Shown in pieces: positions 8,403 through 18,521 of a stretch of DNA of 64,000 bases; the first letter of the stretch is position 1; the number at the start of each line of letters is the position of its first letter. The notes below the pieces were generated by a model. The model had not been told where the DNA came from and did not search any database. It saw only the letters and a list, made by a program, of their open reading frames with translations. Origin of the DNA: Pseudarthrobacter psychrotolerans (GTDB taxonomy: Bacteria > Actinomycetota > Actinomycetes > Actinomycetales > Micrococcaceae); the NCBI RefSeq assembly GCF_009911795.1, contig NZ_CP047898.1, forward strand, positions 2,790,001-2,854,000. The letters run 5' to 3'. The position numbers and the translations under genes are program-made.

Positions 8403-9203
8403 ATGACGTACACAGTGAACTGCTCCATCCTCTTGACGGAGCTTCCCCTGCTCGAGCGCCCCGCAGCCGCGAAGGCCGCCGGTTTTGACGCCGTCGAGTT
8501 CTGGTGGCCCTTCGACACCTCCGTCCCCACCGACGCCCAGGTCACCGGGTTTGAGAACGCCATCAAGGATGCAGGCGTCCAGCTCACGGGCCTGAACTTC
8601 AACGCCGGCAACATGCCCGGCGGAGACCGCGGCCTGGTTTCCTGGCCCGCCCGCTCCACCGAATTCCTGGACAACATCGACGTCGTTGCCGGCATCGGCG
8701 AGCGTCTCGGCTGCAAGGCCTTCAACGCCCTCTACGGCAACCGGGTTGACGGCGAATCGGCCGAGAAGCAGGACGCCGTCGGCGCCGAAAATCTCGCCGC
8801 CGCAGCTGCCGGCGTCGCGGGCATCGGCGGCACCGTCCTCCTCGAACCGGTCAGCGGCGCCGCCAAGTACCCGCTCCTCACGGCAGCGGACGCCCTCAAG
8901 GTCATCGCCCGCGTCAAGGACGAATCCGGCGCAGAGAACATCAGGCTCCTCGCGGATTTCTACCACCTGGCAGTCAACGGGGACGACGTCGCAGCCGTCA
9001 TCGAAAACCACGCCAAGGACTTCGGCCACATCCAGATTGCCGACAACCCCGGCCGCGGGGCTCCCGGAACGGGTGAGCTTCCCCTCGGCGAATGGATCGC
9101 CCGCAGCCGCGAACTCGGCTACGACGGCTACATCGGCCTCGAGTACAAGGAACCGGCGGAAACCGCCTTTGCCTGGGCCATCCGCCAGCGCGCCAGCCGG
9201 TAG
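8403..9203 (+). CDS. hyi: hydroxypyruvate isomerase
   Basis: A 266-residue TIM-barrel isomerase (AP endonuclease 2-like fold) interconverting hydroxypyruvate and tartronate semialdehyde. Family-typical segments include VNCSILLTELPLLERPAAAK, AGFDAVEFWWPF, LNFNAGNMPGGDRG, LLEPVSG (metal-ligand Glu), LLADFYHLAVNGDD (Asp/His), HIQIADNPGRGAPGTGEL and YIGLEYKE. First gene of an operon whose next members reduce tartronate semialdehyde, make it from glyoxylate and phosphorylate the product, which fixes the role. GGAAGG lies 9 bases before the ATG. Confidence 0.93.
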   Translation: MTYTVNCSILLTELPLLERPAAAKAAGFDAVEFWWPFDTSVPTDAQVTGFENAIKDAGVQLTGLNFNAGNMPGGDRGLVSWPARSTEFLDNIDVVAGIGERLGCKAFNALYGNRVDGESAEKQDAVGAENLAAAAAGVAGIGGTVLLEPVSGAAKYPLLTAADALKVIARVKDESGAENIRLLADFYHLAVNGDDVAAVIENHAKDFGHIQIADNPGRGAPGTGELPLGEWIARSRELGYDGYIGLEYKEPAETAFAWAIRQRASR

Positions 9204-9298
9204 TCCCCACCCGCACCCTAACCTCGCAAGCTCGGCCAGGGAACCCCACGGGCGTGGGCCCAGCCACCATCACAAAGACTTTCAGTAAAGGAACCACA

Positions 9299-10177
9299 AT
9301 GAGCAACGTTGCAGTCATCGGACTCGGAATCATGGGCCTCCCCATGGCCATCAACCTGGTCAAGGCCGGCCACACCGTCACCGGCTTCAACCGCAGCCAG
9401 GACAAGATCGACAAGCTCGTCTCCGAAGGCGGCCTGGGCGCCACGAGCATCGCGGACGCCGTCAAGGACGCCGACGTCGTCATCACCATGGTGCCGGACT
9501 CCCCCGACGTCGAAGGGGTAGTCAGCGGCAAGGACGGCGTCTTCGCCAACGCAAAAAAGGGCACCCTCTGGATCGACGCCAGCAGCATCCGCCCGGATGT
9601 CGCCAAGCGCCTGGCCGATGACGCCAAGGCAGCCGGCATCCGCCCCCTCGACGCCCCCGTATCCGGCGGCGAACAGGGCGCCATCAGCGCCGCGCTCTCC
9701 ATCATGGTGGGCGGCGAGGCAGCCGACTTCGAGGCGGCACAGCCGGTCCTCACCGCCGTCGGCAAGACCATTGTCCACGTCGGCCCCTCCGGCTCCGGCC
9801 AGACCGTCAAGGCAGCCAACCAGCTGATCGTGGCCGTCAACATCCAGGTTCTCGGCGAAGCAATCGCCTTCCTCGAGGCCTACGGCGTGGACACCGACGC
9901 AGCCCTCAAGGTCCTCGGCGGCGGCCTGGCCGGCTCCAAGGTCCTCGACCAGAAGGGCCAGAAGATGCTCGACCGCAACTTCGACCCCGGATTCCGCCTG
10001 GCCCTCCACCACAAGGACCTCGGCATCGTTACCTCGGCAGCCCGCGAAGCCAACGTCGCCGTCCCCCTCGGCGCCCTGGTCGCACAGCTCGTCGCCGCAA
10101 CCGTCAACCAGGGCGACGGCGGCCTCGACCACTCCGGCCTCTTCAAGCAGGTCCTGCAGCTCAGCGGCCGCAAGTAG
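9299..10177 (+). CDS. glxR: 2-hydroxy-3-oxopropionate (tartronate semialdehyde) reductase
   Basis: A 292-residue beta-hydroxyacid dehydrogenase reducing tartronate semialdehyde to D-glycerate with NAD(P)H. It has the Rossmann motif [10 protein letters not shown], the substrate motif [11 protein letters not shown], the catalytic lysine segment [12 protein letters not shown] and C-terminal [24 protein letters not shown] precedes the ATG. It lies between hyi and gcl. GarR and GlxR cannot be told apart by sequence, but the neighbours point to the glyoxylate/allantoin branch. Confidence 0.92.
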   Translation: MSNVAVIGLGIMGLPMAINLVKAGHTVTGFNRSQDKIDKLVSEGGLGATSIADAVKDADVVITMVPDSPDVEGVVSGKDGVFANAKKGTLWIDASSIRPDVAKRLADDAKAAGIRPLDAPVSGGEQGAISAALSIMVGGEAADFEAAQPVLTAVGKTIVHVGPSGSGQTVKAANQLIVAVNIQVLGEAIAFLEAYGVDTDAALKVLGGGLAGSKVLDQKGQKMLDRNFDPGFRLALHHKDLGIVTSAAREANVAVPLGALVAQLVAATVNQGDGGLDHSGLFKQVLQLSGRK

Positions 10178-10260
10178 GTTTCGCTCCCACCGGGATCCCA
10201 CCGGGTTTTCCTTCAGCACACCAAAAACAGGCTTCACCACAGACTTTCAAGGAGTACACA

Positions 10261-12039
10261 ATGACTAAGATGCGCACCGTTGACGCTGCCGTCGCAATCC
10301 TGGTAAAGGAAGGCGCCATCGAGGCGTTCGGCCTGCCAGGCGCGGCAATCAACCCGTTCTACTCGGCAATGCGGAAGAACGGCGGCGTCCGCCACACGCT
10401 GGCCCGCCACGTTGAAGGCGCCAGCCACATGGCGGACGGCTACTCCCGGGCCAAGGATGGCAACATCGGCATCTGCATCGGCACCTCGGGCCCCGCCGGC
10501 ACGGACATGATCACCGGCCTGTACGCGGCCTGGGCCGATTCCATCCCCATGCTCTGCATCACCGGCCAGGCCCCCGTGGCCAAGCTGCACAAGGAAGACT
10601 TCCAGGCCGTGGACATCCAGACCATCGCCGCCCCCGTCACCAAGATGTCCATGACCGTGATGGAGCCGGGCCAGGTTCCGGGCGCCTTCCAGAAGGCCTT
10701 CCAGCTGATGCGCTCCGGCCGTCCGGGCCCGGTCCTGCTGGACCTGCCGTTCGACGTGCAGATGGCCGAGATCGAATTCGACATCGACGCCTACGAGCCC
10801 ATCGCCGTCCAGAAGCCCACGGCCAGCCGCAAGCAGCTGGAAAAGGCCCTGGACATGCTGACCGCAGCCGAGCGCCCGCTGATCGTGGCCGGTGGCGGCA
10901 TCATCAACGCCGGCGCCTCCGCGCAGCTGGTGGAACTGGCCGAACTGCTGAACGTTCCGGTTATCCCCACCCTGATGGGCTGGGGCACCATCCCGGACGA
11001 CCATGTCCTGATGGCCGGCATGGTGGGCCTGCAGACCAGCCACCGCTACGGCAACGAGACCATGCTGGCGTCCGACTTCGTGATCGGCATCGGCAACCGC
11101 TGGGCCAACCGCCACACCGGCGGCCTGGACACCTACACGGCCGGCCGCAAGTTCGTGCACATCGACATCGAGCCCACCCAGATCGGCCGCGTGTTCTCGC
11201 CGGACCTGGGCATAGCGTCCGACGCCGGTGCGGCGCTGGACGGGCTGATTGAGCTGGCACGCGAGCGCCAGGCAGCGAAGTCCCTGCCGGACTACTCCGG
11301 CTGGGTTTCCGAATGCACCGCACGCAAGGGCTCCCTGCAGCGCAAGACGCACTTCGAGAACGTGCCGATCAAGCCGCAGCGTGTGTACGAGGAAATGAAC
11401 AAGGCGTTCGGCAAGGACACCACCTACGTGTCCACCATCGGCCTGTCGCAGATCGCCGGCGCACAGATGCTCCACGTGTTCGGCCCGCGCAAGTGGATCA
11501 ACGCCGGCCAGGCAGGCCCCCTGGGCTGGACCGCCCCGGCCGCCCTGGGCGTGGTCCGCGGCAAGCCGGACGAGACGGTGGTTGCCCTGTCCGGTGACTA
11601 CGACTTCCAGTTCATGATCGAAGAGCTGGCCGTGGGCGCGCAGTTCAACCTGCCGTACATCCACGTGGTGGTGAACAACTCGTACCTGGGCCTGATCCGC
11701 CAGTCCCAGCGCGGCTTCGAGATGGAACAGAACGTGTCCCTGGCGTTCGAGAACATCAACTCCCCGGAGACCAACGGCTACGGCGTGGACCACGTCAAGG
11801 TGGCCGAGGGCCTGGGCTGCAAGGCCATCCGTGTGGAGAACCCATCCGATCTGCCGGCCGCGTTCGACAAGGCCAAAGCCCTGATGGGCGAGTTCAAGGT
11901 TCCCGTGGTGGTTGAAGTGATCCTGGAAAAGATCACCAACATCTCCATGGGCCTGGAAATCAACGCCGTGAACGAGTTCGAGGACCTGGCCGCCCGCGGC
12001 GAGGACGCCCCCACCGCGATCATCGCCCTGTTGGACTAG
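10261..12039 (+). CDS. gcl: glyoxylate carboligase (tartronate-semialdehyde synthase)
   Basis: A 592-residue thiamine-diphosphate enzyme that condenses two glyoxylates to tartronate semialdehyde and CO2. The N-terminal Pyr domain reads [22 protein letters not shown] (here [14 protein letters not shown]), with no acidic residue where other ThDP enzymes carry the catalytic Glu; this is a known trait of carboligase. A middle FAD/UDP-binding domain follows, then the C-terminal ThDP/Mg motif [15 protein letters not shown]...NNSYLG. Length matches E. coli Gcl (593). CAAGGAGTACACA lies just before the ATG. Confidence 0.96.
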   Translation: MTKMRTVDAAVAILVKEGAIEAFGLPGAAINPFYSAMRKNGGVRHTLARHVEGASHMADGYSRAKDGNIGICIGTSGPAGTDMITGLYAAWADSIPMLCITGQAPVAKLHKEDFQAVDIQTIAAPVTKMSMTVMEPGQVPGAFQKAFQLMRSGRPGPVLLDLPFDVQMAEIEFDIDAYEPIAVQKPTASRKQLEKALDMLTAAERPLIVAGGGIINAGASAQLVELAELLNVPVIPTLMGWGTIPDDHVLMAGMVGLQTSHRYGNETMLASDFVIGIGNRWANRHTGGLDTYTAGRKFVHIDIEPTQIGRVFSPDLGIASDAGAALDGLIELARERQAAKSLPDYSGWVSECTARKGSLQRKTHFENVPIKPQRVYEEMNKAFGKDTTYVSTIGLSQIAGAQMLHVFGPRKWINAGQAGPLGWTAPAALGVVRGKPDETVVALSGDYDFQFMIEELAVGAQFNLPYIHVVVNNSYLGLIRQSQRGFEMEQNVSLAFENINSPETNGYGVDHVKVAEGLGCKAIRVENPSDLPAAFDKAKALMGEFKVPVVVEVILEKITNISMGLEINAVNEFEDLAARGEDAPTAIIALLD

Positions 12040-12065
12040 TACAGAACCTGAGAGGAGGTACCGGA

Positions 12066-13238
12066 ATGCGTGTGGTCATCGCCCCGGACAAATTCAAGGG
12101 CTCACTGTCCGCCCCCGACGTCGCCAGCCGCCTGAGCGCGGGACTGCAGTCGGTTGTGGCGGATCTTGAGACCACGCTCATTCCGGTGGCCGACGGCGGC
12201 GAGGGAACCCTCGACGCTGCCGTCGGCTCCGGCTTCACCCGCCGAACCGCCACGGTCACCGGCCCCATGGGCCAGCCGGTCCGGGCCGACTTCGCGGTCC
12301 GCGGCCAAGAAGCCATCATCGAAATGGCGGCAGCCTCTGGCCTCGAGCTGCTGCCCGGCGGTCCGAGTTCCGAAACCGCCAAGACGGCCACTAGTCTGGG
12401 CACCGGACAGCTCATCCGGGCGGCACTGGATGAGGGCTGTCGGCGGATCATCCTCGGTGTGGGCGGCAGCGCCAATACCGACGGCGGCGCCGGCCTGCTC
12501 CAGGGGCTCGGCGCCAAGTTCCTTGATGCCAACGGCAATGAACTGCCAGCCGGAGGTGCCGCGCTGGCCAACCTGCACCGCATCGACTTCACCGGGTTCG
12601 AACCCCGCCTGGTGGATACACGCTTTGTGCTGGCGTCCGACGTCGACAATCCCCTGCTGGGCCACCAAGGCGCCGCAGCGATTTTCGGCCCGCAAAAGGG
12701 CGCCACACCAAAGGATGTCGGCATACTCGACACCGCCCTGGCCAGGTTTGTCGAAGTCCTGGCCAGGGAAATCGGATTCCGCGCCGAGCAGGCCGCCGTC
12801 GCACCCGGCGCAGGAGCAGCCGGCGGCGTCGGCTACATTGCCATCGCGGCGCTGGCCGCGGCACGCAGGCCGGGCATCGACGTCGTACTCGAATTCACTG
12901 AGCTGGAGCGGCGGCTGGCCGGCGCGGACCTGGTGATCACCGGCGAAGGCAGCCTGGACGAGCAAAGCCTGCTCGGCAAGACGCCCATGGGTGTGGCCCG
13001 CGCGGCGGCTCGTGCCGGAATCCCCGTGATTGCCGTCTGCGGCCGCAGTACGCTGAGCCAGGAACAGCTCACGGAAGCCGGGTTCAGGGCCGTTCACGCC
13101 CTGACCGATTTTGAGACCAATGTAGAGAAATGTATGGCCGAAGCAGGCCCGCTGCTTGAAGAATTAGGTAAGCACATCGGCGTGCACCTGCCTGCGAGTG
13201 CAGCGCGTACCGACACCAAGGAGAACGTCCATGTCTGA
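12066..13238 (+). CDS. glxK: glycerate kinase
   Basis: A 390-residue type-II glycerate kinase (PF02595) that phosphorylates D-glycerate from the reductase step. Seen: MRVVIAPDKFKGSLSAPDVA, PVADGGEGTLDA, GVGGSANTDGGAGLLQGLGA, VLASDVDNPLLG, GAAGGVGY and VITGEGSLDEQSLLGKTP. GAGGAGGTACCGGA lies before the ATG, 26 bases after gcl. Its end overlaps the allantoinase start by 8 bases (ATGTCTGA), indicating translational coupling. Confidence 0.94.
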   Translation: MRVVIAPDKFKGSLSAPDVASRLSAGLQSVVADLETTLIPVADGGEGTLDAAVGSGFTRRTATVTGPMGQPVRADFAVRGQEAIIEMAAASGLELLPGGPSSETAKTATSLGTGQLIRAALDEGCRRIILGVGGSANTDGGAGLLQGLGAKFLDANGNELPAGGAALANLHRIDFTGFEPRLVDTRFVLASDVDNPLLGHQGAAAIFGPQKGATPKDVGILDTALARFVEVLAREIGFRAEQAAVAPGAGAAGGVGYIAIAALAAARRPGIDVVLEFTELERRLAGADLVITGEGSLDEQSLLGKTPMGVARAAARAGIPVIAVCGRSTLSQEQLTEAGFRAVHALTDFETNVEKCMAEAGPLLEELGKHIGVHLPASAARTDTKENVHV

Positions 13239-14592
13239 AGAAACCACCCCGGCGGCCGGCGCATTTGACCTGGTCATCCGCGGCCAGCGCATCCTCACCA
13301 CCGCAGGCATCACCGCCCGCGAAGTAGGCATCCGCGGCGGCGTGATCGTCGCCATCGAACCGTTCGGCAACGACCTCACCGGCACCCAGGTCATTGACCT
13401 GGCCGACGACGAAACCCTCATCCCCGGCCTCGTGGACACGCACGTCCACGTCAATGAGCCCGGCCGCACCGAGTGGGAGGGCTTCGCCTCCGCCACCCGT
13501 GCAGCCGCCGCCGGCGGTGTCACCACCATCATCGACATGCCGCTGAACTCCATCCCGCCCACCACCACGGTGGAAGGCCTCAAGCTCAAGCGCGAGGTGG
13601 CCGAGGACCAGGCGTTTGTGGACGTCGGATTCTGGGGCGGCGCCGTACCGGGCAACAAGAAGGACCTCCGCGGCCTGCATGACGAAGGCGTCTTCGGCTT
13701 CAAGTGCTTCCTCCTGCACTCCGGTGTGGACGAGTTCCCGCACCTCGAAGCGGACGAGATGGAGGAGGACATGGCCGAGCTCAAGTCCTTCGACTCCCTC
13801 ATGATCGTCCACGCCGAGGACTCCCACGCCATCGACCGTGCACCGCACCCCGGCGGCGACCACTACGAAACGTTCCTGGCCTCCCGCCCGCGCGGCGCCG
13901 AGAACAAGGCAATCGCCGAGGTCATCGAGCGGGCCCGCTGGACCGGCGCCCGCGCCCACATCCTGCACCTCTCGTCCTCGGACGCGCTGCCCATGATCGC
14001 GAGTGCAAAGCGCGACGGCGTCCACCTCACCGTGGAGACGTGCCCGCACTACCTCACCCTGATGGCCGAGGAAATCCCCGACGGCGCCACCGCCTACAAG
14101 TGCTGCCCGCCGATCCGTGAGGCTTCCAACCGCGAGCTGCTCTGGAAGGGCCTGCAGGACGGCACCATCGACTGCATCGTTTCGGACCACTCCCCCTCCA
14201 CCCTGGATCTGAAGGACCTGGAAAACGGCGACTTCGCCGTGGCCTGGGGCGGCGTCTCCTCGCTGCAGCTGGGGCTGTCCCTGATCTGGACCGAGGCCCG
14301 GCACCGCGGCATCCCCCTGGAGCAGGTGGTGTCCTGGATGGCGGAGAAGCCCGCCGAGCTCGCCCGCCTGCACAACAAGGGCCAGCTGGCCCTCGGCTAC
14401 GACGCGGACTTCTCCATCTTCGCGCCGGACGACGCATTCGTCGTCGACGTCACCAAGCTCAAGCACAAGAACCCCATCACGCCCTACGACGGCAAGGCGC
14501 TCTCCGGCGTCGTCCGCAAAACGTTCCTTCGCGGCAACGAGATCGACGGCCGCACGCCCAGCGGCAAGCTGATCCGCCGCGGCGGCGTCTGA
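13231..14592 (+). CDS. allB: allantoinase
   Basis: A 453-residue cyclic amidohydrolase hydrolysing allantoin to allantoate. Metal-site motifs in order: DTHVHVNEPGRTEWEGF, carboxylated-lysine segment GFKCFLLHSGVDEFPHL, VHAEDSHAI, HILHLSSSDALPM, TCPHYLTL and SDHSPSTLDLK. YKCCPPIRE is diagnostic of allantoinase over dihydropyrimidinase. The start at 13231 has AAGGAGAACGTCC before it. Linkage to the glyoxylate genes makes sense because allantoin breakdown yields glyoxylate. No allantoate amidohydrolase or ureidoglycolate enzyme is in the window. Confidence 0.94.
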   Translation: MSEETTPAAGAFDLVIRGQRILTTAGITAREVGIRGGVIVAIEPFGNDLTGTQVIDLADDETLIPGLVDTHVHVNEPGRTEWEGFASATRAAAAGGVTTIIDMPLNSIPPTTTVEGLKLKREVAEDQAFVDVGFWGGAVPGNKKDLRGLHDEGVFGFKCFLLHSGVDEFPHLEADEMEEDMAELKSFDSLMIVHAEDSHAIDRAPHPGGDHYETFLASRPRGAENKAIAEVIERARWTGARAHILHLSSSDALPMIASAKRDGVHLTVETCPHYLTLMAEEIPDGATAYKCCPPIREASNRELLWKGLQDGTIDCIVSDHSPSTLDLKDLENGDFAVAWGGVSSLQLGLSLIWTEARHRGIPLEQVVSWMAEKPAELARLHNKGQLALGYDADFSIFAPDDAFVVDVTKLKHKNPITPYDGKALSGVVRKTFLRGNEIDGRTPSGKLIRRGGV

Positions 14593-14603
14593 GGCACAGC
14601 GCG

Positions 14604-15328
14604 ATGGCCGTCAACGTCCACGCCCCGTACCCGCGGCCGCGTGCCGGCTCCCGCGTCGGCTTCAGTTCAGGCGCCCACCCCGGCGCCCGGCCGGGCCTCC
14701 AGCCGGGGCTTCAGCCGCGCGGCCTGGCGGTGTGGCTTCAGCCTGGTGAAGGCCAGGACATCGACCCGGCCGTCTGGGCCCAGGCCGCCAAGGCGGTCCT
14801 GGCACGTGCCCGCCTGCTTGCTCCGGAAGCCGAAGTCCACCTGTGGACCGCGGCCGGAACCGGAACGTCCGGCGTCGAGGATTCAGAGGCTTCCGGCGTT
14901 CGCGACGGCGGCACCGGTGTTTCACGAACGGCCGTTTCCGCAACGGCGTCCGACGCCGGAAACGGCACCGCCGCCGTCGACCCGCCCGTGTCCCTGGCCG
15001 GGCGGCGGAGCATCGTGGCAGTGGATCTGGCCGCGGACACCGTCCTTCTGGACGGTGTCCCGGTCAGCTTCACCCTCATGGAATTCAGCCTCCTGAGGTA
15101 CCTCGTGGAAAACCAGTCGCGGACGATTCAACGTGAAGAACTGCAACGCGTCCTGGAATCCCTGGACTGCCCCGGCGCGGCATTCCGCTCCATCGACGTG
15201 TATGTTGGACGCGTCCGGCGCAAGCTGGGCTCGGCCCGCCACGCCATCGCCACGGTGCGCGGGGCGGCTACCAGTTTGTGCCCGGACCGGGCAGCACTGT
15301 CCGCGGACCCGCGGAATACTGCATCTAG
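14604..15328 (+). pseudogene. winged-helix (OmpR/PhoB C-terminal type) regulator, frameshifted near its end
   Basis: An Ala/Pro-rich N-terminal region without a receiver domain is followed by a PhoB-type winged helix: LDGVPVSFTLMEFSLLRYLV, then IQREELQRVL and RSIDVYVGRVRRKL. The family ends in a wing motif 'TVRGxGYxF'. Here the frame reads TVRGAATSL, but one base later it reads GYQFVPGPGSTV and stops at 15326-15328. One G is therefore missing in the GGGGCGG run near 15261-15267. If real, the wing is destroyed; the uncorrected frame stops at 15353. Possible regulator of the upstream operon. Confidence 0.72.
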
Positions 15329-15395
15329 GCAGCCCGTTGCACCCATAGATTGATCGCCGGCCACGGCGGTTACCCCACAAGTCAAGGATCGCCAC

Positions 15396-15863
15396 ATGAC
15401 CCAGAAACTCCTCGCCGGAACCCAGGCCCCCGATTTCGCCCTGCTCAACGCCGACGGCCACAAGGTCTCCCTCTCCGATTACCGCGGACGCAACGTCGTT
15501 GTGTACTTCTACCCGGAAGCCGCCACGCCCGGCTGCACCACCGAGGCCTGCGACTTCCGCGACAACCTCGCCAGCCTGCAGTCCTCCGGCTACGACGTCC
15601 TGGGCATCTCACCGGACGCGCCGGAGAAGCTGGCAGCGTTCACCGGCGACTTCGCCCTGACGTTCCCACTGCTCTCCGACGAAGACCACGCCGTGGCGTT
15701 AGCCTACGGCGCCTGGGGCGAAAAACTCGTGAACGGCGAAGTGGTTGACGGTCTGGTCCGTTCCACGGTGGTGCTCGACGCCGAAGGCAAAGTCACGCTC
15801 ACCCAGTACCAGATCAAGGCCCAGGGCCACGTCGCAGCGCTCAAGGCAGAGCTCGGAGTCTGA
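15396..15863 (+). CDS. bcp: thioredoxin-dependent thiol peroxidase (Bcp-type peroxiredoxin)
   Basis: A 155-residue peroxiredoxin that reduces hydroperoxides in the cytoplasm. The peroxidatic and resolving cysteines sit in TPGCTTEACDFRDN near residue 48, five residues apart as in the Bcp/PrxQ group. Other typical segments: APDFALLNADGHKVSLSDYRG, VVVYFYPEA, ISPDAPEKLAAF and FPLLSDEDHAVALAYGAWGEK. Length normal. It converges on the broken MpaB-like gene. Confidence 0.94.
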   Translation: MTQKLLAGTQAPDFALLNADGHKVSLSDYRGRNVVVYFYPEAATPGCTTEACDFRDNLASLQSSGYDVLGISPDAPEKLAAFTGDFALTFPLLSDEDHAVALAYGAWGEKLVNGEVVDGLVRSTVVLDAEGKVTLTQYQIKAQGHVAALKAELGV

Positions 15864-15894
15864 GACTCTTCGCGGCGCCCACGCCGTACCGTTC

Positions 15895-16657
15895 CTACGC
15901 CGGGATCCGGCCGAGGCAGTAGTTCTTGGCGAAGTGCCGGACCGGCCGCGGCAGCCGTGGATACACCAGGGCGGACCACCTGGTCGTTCGGTCGAACAGG
16001 CGGTTGTGGCGCTCACTCCAGGGCAGGCCGAAACCGGCCCGCAGGTGATCCGGCAGCAGACCGGCCGTGATGAACCGGATCAGGGGCATGCTCATCCGCA
16101 GCCAGAGCGGCCCGGCGGGCGGATACAGGAGGTCACGGGCGACGCCCGTGGTGACGGCGTCGAGCTCCAGCGTGAGCAGGCGCGCGTCCCAGTACGTCCT
16201 GAAGGCTGCGCGGTCGGCAGGCCAGAGGTCCGCCGGCAGTTGCAGGACGGTGCCGATTCTCGCGTAGTCGCTGTACATCAGGTCGGCCGTCTCGTCGTCC
16301 AGCGGGCCGTAGATTTTCTCGTAAACCGTGATGGCGGTGTCGTAGAGGGTGGCCACTACCCAGAGTTGCGCCTGCGCGTCGAACGCGCTGTACCCCGCGG
16401 AGCCGGCGTCGGGCTTGCGGCGGACCGCGGAGTGGGCCCGGTTAACCTTGCGTCGCACTGCTGCGACCTGGTCCTCGGTTCCGTAAACCACGGCGTAGAC
16501 GTATGTGACGGTGGCCTGGAAGCGGCCGGGCAATAAAGTCGCTGTGCTCGGCCACGCCGTGGCCAACTGCCGGGTTCGCGATCTGCAGCAGAAGGGCACG
16601 GCCCGCCCCCGCGAGAAATACACCTTCAGCGCCGATATCGGCTAGGTTCCGCACCAT
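15895..16657 (-). pseudogene. MpaB/DUF2236-type oxygenase-like protein, frameshifted
   Basis: Relatives are 'oxygenase MpaB family' (DUF2236) proteins, heme-binding latex-clearing-type enzymes. The N-terminus (GAGRALLLQIANPAVGHGVA, then EHSDFIA) reads from the ATG at 16657. The remainder (TVTYVYAVVYGTEDQ, then KVNRAHSAV through NYCLGRIPA) is in another frame from about 16530 to 15895. Joining them needs loss of one base (or gain of two) near 16525-16535, at a C run. The joined protein of ~250 residues matches the family. It is the only frameshift in this window that implies an extra base. Confidence 0.75.
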
Positions 16658-16801
16658 GGACCCACGATACCGGAGATGACCACCGCCTTTGGAGGCAGGA
16701 CTCCCCCAAGGTGTTCGGGAACAAAGTGCACCACCAGGGCCGTTGACGTACTCGGAACCCGCCGCCCGCACAGCCGGCGGCACCCTAGAGAACGGAACCA
16801 C

Positions 16802-17086
16802 ATGGTCAGGGCTATCTGGAACGGAAAAGTCATTGCCGAGTCCCCGGACACGGTGGTGGTTGAAGGCAACCACTACTTCCCGCGCGACGCCGTCAACGCG
16901 GGCTACCTCAAGGACAGCGACATGTATTCCGTCTGCCCGTGGAAGGGCGAGGCCAGCTACCACACCCTGGAAGTGGACGGGAAGCTGAACGTCGATGCTG
17001 CCTGGTTCTACCGGGAGCCCAAAACGCGGGCCAAACCGATCGAGGACCGTATCGCCTTCTGGCGCGGCGTCACCATCGAAGAGTAG
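16802..17086 (+). CDS. DUF427 domain protein
   Basis: A 94-residue single-domain protein (PF04248). Typical features: MVRAIWNGKVIAESPDTVVV, EGNHYFPRDAV, VCPWKGEASYHTL, AAWFYREPK and a closing IAFWRGVTIEE. The fold is a small beta-barrel; the function is unknown. Start chosen at the ATG after GAGAACGGAACCAC. A hairpin repeat follows 30 bases after the stop. Confidence 0.9.
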   Translation: MVRAIWNGKVIAESPDTVVVEGNHYFPRDAVNAGYLKDSDMYSVCPWKGEASYHTLEVDGKLNVDAAWFYREPKTRAKPIEDRIAFWRGVTIEE

Positions 17087-17115
17087 CCCCGCAACTTTAA
17101 CAGCGGACTTTAACA

Positions 17116-17149
17116 GCGGACGACGTCGGGACCTCCCGCGGTCGTCCGC
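17116..17149. repeat. GACGACGGCGGG hairpin repeat, copy 1
   Basis: GCGGACGACGTCGGGA / TCCCGCGGTCGTCCGC around a short centre, with a few mismatches to the family consensus. It follows the DUF427 gene and is itself followed by TTCCTTTTTGG, so this copy looks like a working intrinsic terminator. A 13-base unit (ACTTTAACAGCGG) is duplicated just before it. Confidence 0.88.
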
Positions 17150-17449
17150 TTCCTTTTTGGTTCAGATACGTTCCCGCGGCGCGCAATGCCAGGCCGGGAG
17201 CCCCTTGTGCGCCCCGGCCCGCCCCGCGACGTCGCCGCGGCCGATGGCCCTCCACACCCCCAAACCTGCGCCCGGGCTGGGTGCTGCCTGTGAGTTTGAA
17301 AAACCGCTGGCGGCACAGGCTTGAACTTCTGGTGAAACTTCCGTCAGTGCAACTAAAAGCGGCGTGCCAAGTCCTGTGGCAGCGCGAGACTCCTCAAGGG
17401 GGAAAGCCAGCGTCATTCCTGAATTTCCTAGGCGAAGGATCAGATTTCC

Positions 17450-18499
17450 ATGAAATCAACAACGAAAAACCGGGCAGTAGCGGCCGCAGGCCTGGGGGCT
17501 GAGAGGCGCTCCATGAACACGGCTCGAACCCGAATCATCTTTACGGCCGCCGCGGCCATTCTCTTGGCTGCATCCGCAATCGGCGGCACCGCAGCAGCCC
17601 GGGCATCAGTCCACCACGAAACGGACAACGCCCTGGCCGACTCGTTCAACGGCGTCGACCGCAACACCAACTGGCAGCAGACCAGCAAACTGAAGCTGAA
17701 CTTCCCCACGTACCACACAGAGGGAATCGCTTTCAGCGGGGACCACATTTTCCTATCGGCCGTTCAAATCATTGAACCGACCGTGAAGTTCCCGGCACCC
17801 CAAGGCGGCTTCGACCGCACACCGGGCAAGGGAATCGGCCACCTGTTCGTCATGGACCTGGACGGCAACCTCCAGAAGGACATCACGCTCGGCGAGGGAG
17901 ACATGTACCACCCCGGCGGCATCGACTTCGACGGTACGAATGTCTGGGTGCCAGTGGCGCAGTACCGGCCCAACAGCAGCGCCATCATCTACCGGGTCGA
18001 CGCCACAACCCTGGACGTGCAGAAACAGTTCGAGGTCAAGGACCACTTCGGCGGGATCGTGATGGACAAACAGACCGGCCATCTGGTGGGCAACACCTGG
18101 GGATCACGCCGCTTTGCGGAATGGGACCTGCAGGGCAAGGAACTCTCCACCTGGGATAACCCGGACTTCTTTATCGACTACCAGGACTGCCAGTACGTGC
18201 CCAACTCCAGGATGCTCTGCGACGGGATCACTAATCTTCCACAGACTGCCGCGGCCGGCGGGAACGCCGTCACCTACGAACTGGGCGGCATGGCAATGAT
18301 TGACCTCAAGTCCCGGAATGTGGTGCGCGAGGTTCCCTTCCAGCAGTGGTCAACGGCCGGGCACGTGGCCACGCGCAACCCGTTCAAAATGACCGCCGAC
18401 GGCGACCGCCTCACCATGAAGGTTGCACCGGACAACGGCGACGAAGGCAACGGCACCGAAATCCTCACCTATGAAGCCACTGTCAGCACCACCAAATAA
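17450..18499 (+). CDS. secreted DUF6454-like propeller protein
   Basis: About 349 residues; a signal peptide runs from an internal MNTARTRIIF (alternative start 17513) through AAAAILLAASAIGGTAAARA. The mature part looks like an extracellular beta-propeller: YHTEGIAFSGDHIFLSAVQI, GHLFVMDLDGNLQKDITLGE, YHPGGIDFDGTNVWVPVAQY, WGSRRFAEWD and GGMAMIDLKSRNVVREVPF. It resembles the DUF6454 family, of unknown function. It lies 22 bases upstream of a secreted phosphoesterase gene, so the two are probably co-transcribed. Both candidate starts have purine-rich sites upstream; I kept the first. Confidence 0.72.
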   Translation: MKSTTKNRAVAAAGLGAERRSMNTARTRIIFTAAAAILLAASAIGGTAAARASVHHETDNALADSFNGVDRNTNWQQTSKLKLNFPTYHTEGIAFSGDHIFLSAVQIIEPTVKFPAPQGGFDRTPGKGIGHLFVMDLDGNLQKDITLGEGDMYHPGGIDFDGTNVWVPVAQYRPNSSAIIYRVDATTLDVQKQFEVKDHFGGIVMDKQTGHLVGNTWGSRRFAEWDLQGKELSTWDNPDFFIDYQDCQYVPNSRMLCDGITNLPQTAAAGGNAVTYELGGMAMIDLKSRNVVREVPFQQWSTAGHVATRNPFKMTADGDRLTMKVAPDNGDEGNGTEILTYEATVSTTK

Positions 18500-18521
18500 C
18501 AAGACAACCCTCGGAGACACC

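Noticed and set aside
10234..11793. 519-codon open frame on the minus strand across the carboligase gene
   Set aside because: It is the antisense shadow of a high-GC gene. It has no domain, and the plus-strand frame encodes a complete carboligase.
13084..14466. 460-codon minus-strand open frame across the allantoinase
   Set aside because: Antisense shadow with Val/Gly/Asp-biased composition; the plus strand encodes a full-length enzyme.
17095..17120. 13-base tandem duplication ACTTTAACAGCGG before repeat copy 1
   Set aside because: Only two units; probably a simple slippage event without function.
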